Assembly (NCBI RefSeq): GCF_002269125.1
Contig: NZ_NQKI01000006.1
Location: forward strand, 1-64,000
Direction: 5' to 3'
Source of the DNA: Pseudomonas lundensis
Lineage (GTDB): Bacteria > Pseudomonadota > Gammaproteobacteria > Pseudomonadales > Pseudomonadaceae
DNA: 64,000 nt
Positions 59,796 through 64,000 of the stretch are shown one piece after another; the stretch's first letter is position 1, and each line of letters opens with the position of its first letter. The translations under genes were made by a program, and so were the position numbers. The notes under the pieces are model-generated. The model was given only the letters and a program-made list of their open reading frames with translations. It was not told the origin of the DNA and ran no database searches.

Positions 59796-60313
59796 TTGAA
59801 CGATCGCGCTTTCCAGGGACTCACAAAAACCAAGTCACTAAAAGCGGCGCGCTCTGACTGTGTATTCGCGCCGGAAGGATCGGGAGACAGGTCAGAGCAA
59901 CATGTCCGATCCGAAACAGGGCCTGAACGCTACGGGTTGTTAGCACTGCGTACGCTGGGTTCGAGACACGGCAAAACGACCGACACCCGTCACACGTATG
60001 CCACGGTGTTTGAGAGACGGGATGAACTCGGCGTTTATTGCCCCACCCAACGTGGTCTCGGCGTGCAGAACGTGCTTTCGATCTCTGCAACGCAGTACGC
60101 AGTGCGTACTGCACTCACAGCAGTAGCGAGAGAGGCCCGGATTTAAAAGGGTTCAAGCAGTATGTGCGGATTAGCTGGAGTATTCCAAAGGCGCTAGACA
60201 AGGGGTTTCAGCGCCTTCTGAGACCCCCGAGAGTCCCTCAAGGGAACATTGATTGGTACGAAAAGTGGTACGAGCTCCAATCCCTCCACGGCGTCCTGCC
60301 GACCGAATACTAA
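59796..60313 (+). pseudogene. Decayed phage tyrosine recombinase (integrase) C-terminus
   Basis: The frame opening at 59796 reads VFAPEGSGDR, then LGSRHGKTTDTRHTYAT at about 59950-60001, the box with the Arg-x2-His of phage integrases. The next expected piece, GMN-PAFIA, appears in the +1 frame as GMNSAFIA at 60019-60042. The following piece returns to the first frame as QRGLGVQNVLS (expected QLGHSVQMLLS). So the C-terminal catalytic box is spread over two frames by compensating indels, and no complete gene remains. The rest to about 60313 is weak. The strand is opposite to the lysis and tail genes. Confidence 0.7.
60092..60112. repeat. Perfect 9-base inverted repeat
   Basis: GCAGTACGC and GCGTACTGC flank AGT. 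There is no T-run. It lies inside the integrase remnant and might be a protein-binding site. Confidence 0.6.
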
Positions 60314-60400
60314 CTCCTATAGTCGTAGTGAAATATCCGAAAGTCGCTGGTAATCTCCCAGCCACGTTCGTCAGCCATTAAGGGATGGAGGCGAAAATAG

Positions 60401-60437
60401 AAGCCCTGGAGCCGCGAACCTCCGGGCTTTGCTTTTC
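60401..60437 (+). terminator. Hairpin at the end of the lysis module
   Basis: AAGCCC-x-GGAG pairs with CTCC-GGGCTT (60401-60430), followed by TGCTTTTCT on the plus strand. It can also fold on the minus strand just past the 29-codon gene. Confidence 0.6.
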
Positions 60438-60526
60438 TACTTGGCCGCTACGTAAATAATAAGCGCAATGGCAACCATCCAGGCGATGACCAGCAGCACT
60501 CCCAGCCCTACAAAATCCTGACCCAT
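60437..60526 (-). CDS. 29-residue membrane miniprotein
   Basis: A short frame, ATG to TAG, encodes a single hydrophobic helix (GLGVLLVIAWMVAIALIIYV) ending in AAK. AAGGAAAGG lies two bases before the ATG, a strong ribosome site. It lies 40 bases downstream of the Rz gene on the same strand and before a hairpin. A holin-like or lysis helper is possible, but nothing proves the function; single-helix small proteins are hard to place. Confidence 0.55.
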   Translation of the reverse strand: MGQDFVGLGVLLVIAWMVAIALIIYVAAK

Positions 60527-60565
60527 AGCCTTTCCTTGTGCGCGATTCAATCCATTCGGTCTAGC

Positions 60566-61072
60566 TTAACGCAACACAGCCCTGACGTACGCCTGGCACG
60601 CCCGTAACGCGATCAGTCCTTGGTCGCCGGCGTCGGTGATGGCGATAATTCGTTGAGCATGCGCTGGGTCAAGTTGGGCTCGACGGGCTGCATGAACCAC
60701 GCCGACGGCGCTGGTGGTGGAAGGCACGTTGCAGCCACTGGCTGAATCCGTGGCGTCGATAAGGACTGACAGCCGCACATCAGCAGTGGCAAGGCGATCA
60801 CGCAGCCTTGAAATATTTTTCTGTGCATCACTAAATTCCTTGAAATGCGCTTCGTCTATAGATTGAAGACGGCCTTCTAGGCCCAGGCGCTTGTCCTGCT
60901 CGATACGGGCCTGGGCGGCCGCGGCATTGCCGATAGCTGTCAGGTCCGACTGGTGCAAGCCGTCCTGCACGGCCAGTCGCTCGCCCATGCGCCAGTCCTG
61001 CACCTGCCAGGCACCGCCAAATCCGATGGCGAGCGCCAGCAGGATAGCGGCCAGGACTTGACCGGGCGTCAT
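60566..61072 (-). CDS. Rz-like inner-membrane spanin
   Basis: Protein of 168 residues with an N-terminal helix (VLAAILLALAIGFGGAW) and a charged coiled-coil region, the Rz plan. It acts with Rz1 to disrupt the outer membrane in the last stage of lysis. The ATG overlaps the endolysin stop by four bases (ATGA). The 73 residues open upstream are in the endolysin gene. Confidence 0.85.
   Translation of the reverse strand: MTPGQVLAAILLALAIGFGGAWQVQDWRMGERLAVQDGLHQSDLTAIGNAAAAQARIEQDKRLGLEGRLQSIDEAHFKEFSDAQKNISRLRDRLATADVRLSVLIDATDSASGCNVPSTTSAVGVVHAARRAQLDPAHAQRIIAITDAGDQGLIALRACQAYVRAVLR
60613..60831 (-). CDS. Rz1-like outer-membrane spanin, nested in Rz
   Basis: Lipoprotein of 72 residues lying wholly inside Rz in another frame, as in phage lambda. 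The signal IALPLLMCGC puts the lipid-bearing residue at Cys21. The mature part is rich in proline (LPPPAPSAW, SPSPTPATKD), as usual for Rz1. Confidence 0.82.
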   Translation of the reverse strand: MMHRKIFQGCVIALPLLMCGCQSLSTPRIQPVAATCLPPPAPSAWFMQPVEPNLTQRMLNELSPSPTPATKD

Positions 61073-61602
61073 GCCAGCACCTTCAGCGCCTTGTCGTACA
61101 GCCCCTGGCGGTCGGCCTGGCCGTTGAGCCCACCGTTGATGCGCCGAGTGATCTTCACGAAATCTCCCTTGTCCGCCAGCGTGTTCAGGTCTTTCATAGA
61201 CCAGAACCAAGCCGCCGACATCGCGGCGTGCTGCGGCAGCTCCAGCAGTTCTGGCTTGCTGAGCAGGTCCAGGCCCAACGCTTCGCCGCACGCGTTGTAG
61301 TTGGCGCGGCCCGTGATCTGGATCAGGCCACGGCCGCGAAACTTGGAGCCGTCTCCCGGCTGAGTGTTGCCGAGGTCAGCGCGGCCTTCGTAGCGGGCCT
61401 GGACTTTGGTCGGGCCCCAGATCTCTTTGACGTATTTGAGCTGGCCCGATTCGTGACCAATTTGGGCGATGAAGGCGGCGACACGCTTCAGGCCGACGAT
61501 CTGGTAACGGTTCATCGCTGTGTTCAAGGCAGGAACAAAAACGCCGGCTTGGCGGCCGGCGTTCGGGAGGATCTGCAGCAACTGCTGCTCGGTAATGGGC
61601 AT
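61069..61602 (-). CDS. Phage endolysin (GH19-like)
   Basis: Muramidase-like enzyme of 177 residues starting at MPITEQQLL (ATG 61602, GGAG upstream). It has FIAQIGHESGQLKYVKEI with Glu51 as the likely acid, and KFRGRGLIQITGRANY, the GH19 phage lysozyme signature. No signal peptide, so it needs a holin. It is coupled to Rz downstream. Confidence 0.9.
   Translation of the reverse strand: MPITEQQLLQILPNAGRQAGVFVPALNTAMNRYQIVGLKRVAAFIAQIGHESGQLKYVKEIWGPTKVQARYEGRADLGNTQPGDGSKFRGRGLIQITGRANYNACGEALGLDLLSKPELLELPQHAAMSAAWFWSMKDLNTLADKGDFVKITRRINGGLNGQADRQGLYDKALKVLA
61540..61563 (-). repeat. Terminator-like hairpin inside the endolysin gene
   Basis: AACGCCGGC and GCCGGCGTT form a perfect 9-base stem with a six-base loop. 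On the minus strand more T follow (TTTG). It begins 39 bases after the endolysin start codon. Confidence 0.65.
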
Positions 61603-61616
61603 GGCTTTCTCCGGGC

Positions 61617-61640
61617 AAAAAAATACCCGCACATGGCGGG
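61617..61640 (-). terminator. Terminator before the endolysin gene
   Basis: CCCGC and GCGGG around a five-base loop, followed on the minus strand by TATTTTTTT. It lies between the tail chaperone gene and the endolysin gene. Confidence 0.8.
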
Positions 61641-61663
61641 GTTCTTTATCGCAACGTTGGTTA

Positions 61664-61936
61664 TCAGCTTGGTCGTGCAGGCCTTTTATCGGAATCGGGA
61701 AAACCCTCCGCACCCTCTTTCCACGCGCGTACCTGAATGCGGTAGTCGCGCCATTCGCGCTCAGTGCCTGGGATTTCTTCGCCGTCCTCGATGGCCTCCA
61801 GTTGTTCGGAGACGTAGTTACGCTCAGACTCAACCCACTGAGTTTCTTCTGCAATCAAGGGCGCCAAGCGCGCCAGTTCGGCTTCAGCCTTGATATCGGC
61901 GGCCTTGCGCAGTTTCGACCAATCAATGTTGCTCAT
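61664..61936 (-). CDS. Phage tail assembly chaperone-like protein
   Basis: Protein of 90 residues. The C-terminal part EREWRDYRIQVRAWKEGAEG followed by FP and a proline-rich end matches the Phage_tail_APC pattern. It is acidic. It overlaps the gene before it by 14 bases and lies just downstream of tail-fibre genes, the expected place. Confidence 0.65.
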   Translation of the reverse strand: MSNIDWSKLRKAADIKAEAELARLAPLIAEETQWVESERNYVSEQLEAIEDGEEIPGTEREWRDYRIQVRAWKEGAEGFPDSDKRPARPS

Positions 61937-62288
61937 TCGTGGGTTCCTCCGCTGTTACAGGCGGCAAGGGCTCTGGTTCTGGTGGCGTCGGCAAGGGCTG
62001 AGGCAGACCAATCGGGCCATCGAAGTCGACTTGAATAGGTGCGGGAAAGGCTTGTTCTTCGCTGTAGTTAGCCGGGTATGGAAAGCGGAGGACCAAATGA
62101 ATTTCACCATCAACTCGGGTGACGTCCCCATGAAAGTCATCAGAGCTGATTGCGCTTACGGGCAGGATGTCTCCCTCTTCCATGCGTCTAAAATCAAAAG
62201 GCTGGCCATTGATGAAAATGACATCACCTTGCCTTGAAAACTTTGGCTCCGGTTCGTCAGTGCGTACAGGTGACAGGATGATTTTCAT
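61923..62288 (-). CDS. Hypothetical phage protein with proline-rich end
   Basis: Protein of 121 residues starting at MKIILSPVRTD (ATG 62288), overlapping the tail-fibre stop as TAATG. It ends in PLPTPPEPEPLPPVT, a proline-rich tail. No domain was recognised. Its place between tail fibre and chaperone suggests a role in fibre assembly. Confidence 0.65.
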   Translation of the reverse strand: MKIILSPVRTDEPEPKFSRQGDVIFINGQPFDFRRMEEGDILPVSAISSDDFHGDVTRVDGEIHLVLRFPYPANYSEEQAFPAPIQVDFDGPIGLPQPLPTPPEPEPLPPVTAEEPTNEQH

Positions 62289-63109
62289 TATTTCCACCTT
62301 CCAACGGCCACGACGCTAAAAACCACACCATCCACATCGGCCTGAACGAAGGCCCCCTGTGACCAAAGGGAGACCAAGCAATTTGTCGCGGTTCTGGATA
62401 CCGCACCCGGACCATTAAATGGCTTTCTCACTGCTAGTTCGCCCGCTGCGAAGTTCACCATGACGTTTGGCTCCCCCAGGAATGGCATGGGGAAGTTCCA
62501 AGTCGCGCCGATGTTAGAACTGTTTATCAAGCCCGTAGAGATGGTCGTCCGCCAACACATCTGAACCCCACTGGCAAACCTTGCATACTCACCATTGGCA
62601 TTTGAGCCAAATTCAAGCAAGGCGCCGTTAGATACCAGGCCCAAGGCGTTTTCACTGTTATAGAACTTCCGCCAGACTTCTGGAGTGGTCGGAGTGGCTT
62701 TTGAGATTGTATGAATGTCACCCGCTCGCCAATCAAAGTAGGTCTGAAAGTAGAACTCATTGTTATAGGTGAGGGTCATCAGTGCCCCATCCGCTGAACC
62801 GGCTGGGCGCCCCTCACCTGTCAAGTAATCAAACGATACGCCGCCCGCCTTTGCTATTGGCTGCATGCGGTTAAGGGTATTACGGCCTGAAAGCGGCAGA
62901 CCGATTCCGTAATCCCCTGTCTTGGTGGCTCGCCCCGGGGTTGTGTCATCCCGGCTTGTAGTCATGTTCGCTAAGGATGCTGTTCCAAGTGCCGCATTCT
63001 TGTCGTATAGCTCCTGCGTCATGGCGTTGATTTTCATGCTTGCTGTACGCGGAGGGTCGCCGCCAAGCCCAGCGGGTGGTGTTCCCAAGATAATTTCTTG
63101 TCGTGCCAT
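62288..63109 (-). CDS. Phage tail-fibre protein
   Basis: Protein of 273 residues with the N-terminus MARQEIILGTPPAGLGGDPP, which is typical of tail-fibre proteins in Pseudomonas prophages and tailocins. The C-terminal half (FYFQTYFDWRAGDIHT, NGEYARFASG) looks like a beta-rich receptor-binding tip. It is short for a fibre, so it may be a truncated or minor fibre. Confidence 0.78.
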   Translation of the reverse strand: MARQEIILGTPPAGLGGDPPRTASMKINAMTQELYDKNAALGTASLANMTTSRDDTTPGRATKTGDYGIGLPLSGRNTLNRMQPIAKAGGVSFDYLTGEGRPAGSADGALMTLTYNNEFYFQTYFDWRAGDIHTISKATPTTPEVWRKFYNSENALGLVSNGALLEFGSNANGEYARFASGVQMCWRTTISTGLINSSNIGATWNFPMPFLGEPNVMVNFAAGELAVRKPFNGPGAVSRTATNCLVSLWSQGAFVQADVDGVVFSVVAVGRWK

Positions 63110-63124
63110 GTTGTTCTCCAGGCG

Positions 63125-63148
63125 AAAAAAAACCCGCGACTGGGCGGG
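63125..63148 (-). terminator. Terminator between two tail genes
   Basis: CCCGC and GCGGG around a six-base loop, followed on the minus strand by eight T. Confidence 0.8.
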
Positions 63149-63184
63149 CTGGAAGTGACAAATGAGTGAGCGGGCTCCCCGCGA

Positions 63185-63874
63185 TCAAGTACCGGGCAAT
63201 CTTGCAAAAACGGCGCCCGGCGACCCGATGTCCAGCCAGTTGGCCCGGGATCCTATGGCGTAAAGTGACAGTTGGTTGCTCCCATACATCCACCGTATGC
63301 CCGCATCCATGGAGGTGATGTTGTTCGGTGCCAGCATGGTTCGGGAAAACGGGTTGATCATGAAGTACTCATCTTCCAGAAGCGGCCCGTTCGCGATGTT
63401 GCACTTGTAGAAAGTGGCCGTGCCAATAGGCCCTTGTGCGCCATAACTCACGTAACTCCACGAGTTACTGGCTCTTGTAACCGTGACCGGCGTTGCCCCC
63501 GAGTCGAATACCAATTGGCCGTTCGCCCCCCAAATACGCATCCCGTAATTCCCGTTGGCCTTGGTTGCAAATACAGCTGCAAACCACTTTCCATTGGGTC
63601 TGGAGTTGATATTGTTTGCCCAGACTTGAAACCCGGTCCAATTACCGGGCGATCCGGTCAGGATGGTTTGCGTATAAACATCGTTCGGCGCCGTTGGCGA
63701 GTTCCTGATAAAAATGCACGGCGGTTCCGGTGTAGTTATCGCCGCCGGAAAGGTAACAATGGCTATCCGGCTGCCTGCCGAGTAGGTGCCGTTGTAGAGG
63801 CTGCAAAGCCTGGGCGTGTCAGAGTCGATCTGCACATAGGAATTGTCATTAACGACCCGCAGTCCGTAGCTCAA
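63185..63874 (-). CDS. Phage structural (tail) protein
   Basis: Protein of 229 residues starting with TTG at 63874, which has GAGG eight bases upstream and overlaps the preceding stop by four bases (TTGA). SYGLRVVNDNSYVQID and the beta-rich, tryptophan-containing body suggest a virion surface protein. No family was recognised. It ends just before a terminator. Confidence 0.65.
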   Translation of the reverse strand: MSYGLRVVNDNSYVQIDSDTPRLCSLYNGTYSAGSRIAIVTFPAAITTPEPPCIFIRNSPTAPNDVYTQTILTGSPGNWTGFQVWANNINSRPNGKWFAAVFATKANGNYGMRIWGANGQLVFDSGATPVTVTRASNSWSYVSYGAQGPIGTATFYKCNIANGPLLEDEYFMINPFSRTMLAPNNITSMDAGIRWMYGSNQLSLYAIGSRANWLDIGSPGAVFARLPGT

Positions 63875-64000
63875 TTTTTGTACCTCATGACCAGCAATCT
63901 AAACTGGATCGTTGAGCCGTTATTGGCGTCGGGCTCCATCGGGTTTTGCGACCTGACGACGACCTGGCCATTGCCGACGCTCATATAAGGCATGGCGTCG
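63871..64000 (-). CDS. 3' end of a phage gene (partial)
   Basis: Forty-two codons and a stop are visible before the window edge, ending in IQFRLLVMRYKN. The sequence GNGQVVVRSQNPMEPDANNG precedes. Two in-frame ATG codons (near 63990 and 63981) mean a very short complete protein is possible. Function unknown. Confidence 0.6.
   Translation of the reverse strand, partial: DAMPYMSVGNGQVVVRSQNPMEPDANNGSTIQFRLLVMRYKN

Noticed and set aside
59497..59800. tRNA gene or attachment repeat at the prophage edge
   Set aside because: No tRNA-like fold was recognised, and the partner repeat would lie outside the window.

Overview
The window is a chromosomal segment of a Pseudomonas, most likely of the P. 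fluorescens lineage. The evidence is the gene order gyrA-serC-pheA-hisC-tyrA/aroA-cmk-rpsA-ihfB followed by an O-antigen locus ending in wbpM, the fused TyrA-AroA enzyme, and the ubiG-mupP-yciK block. Everything here was read by eye; no database or computation was used.

Layout. (1) 124-20828, minus strand: an O-antigen operon running from rmlA (right) to wbpM (left). It opens with an 11-base match to the ops/JUMPStart element at 20817-20828, immediately downstream of an rfaH gene. It encodes sugar nucleotide enzymes (rmlA, rmlC, wbpO, wbpP), an AT-rich wzx/wzy/glycosyltransferase core, an asparagine synthase homologue, a PglA/PglC-like pair, and a distal set of acyl-chemistry genes: an acyl carrier protein, two KAS III enzymes, an SDR reductase, a Rieske oxygenase, a PglD-like acyltransferase and a DegT aminotransferase. 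(2) 20903-24966: rfaH, a beta-CASP metallo-hydrolase, wzz and a LapA-family membrane protein. (3) 24978-36487: ihfB, rpsA, cmk, tyrA-aroA, hisC, pheA, serC and gyrA, all minus strand. (4) 36761-46888: mtnA divergent from an MTA deaminase gene, ubiG, mupP and yciK, then a TenA-fold protein, a GGDEF/EAL protein and an ABC exporter. (5) 46881-54686: housekeeping genes (DsbA-like, trhO, bolA, a DUF2059 protein, fumC, a polyphosphate:AMP phosphotransferase, mnmC). (6) 54697-59496: a 1599-residue NEL-type E3 ubiquitin ligase candidate. (7) 59796-64000: the end of a prophage or tailocin with a decayed integrase, a nested Rz/Rz1 spanin pair, an endolysin and tail-fibre genes; it runs off the right edge.

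How the genes work together. WbpM, the DegT enzyme, the PglD-like acyltransferase, the PglC-like phosphoglycosyl transferase and the PglA-like transferase copy the order of steps of a bacillosamine pathway. The dedicated ACP, two condensing enzymes, one ketoreductase and the Rieske oxygenase look like a small fatty-acid module that builds a hydroxylated short acyl group for the 4-amino group of that sugar. WbpP and WbpO would supply UDP-GalNAcA, and the asparagine synthase homologue could amidate it. RfaH bound at ops would allow transcription through this roughly 20-kb operon, including past an internal terminator at 8125-8168. This module is the best candidate in the window for an incompletely described system.
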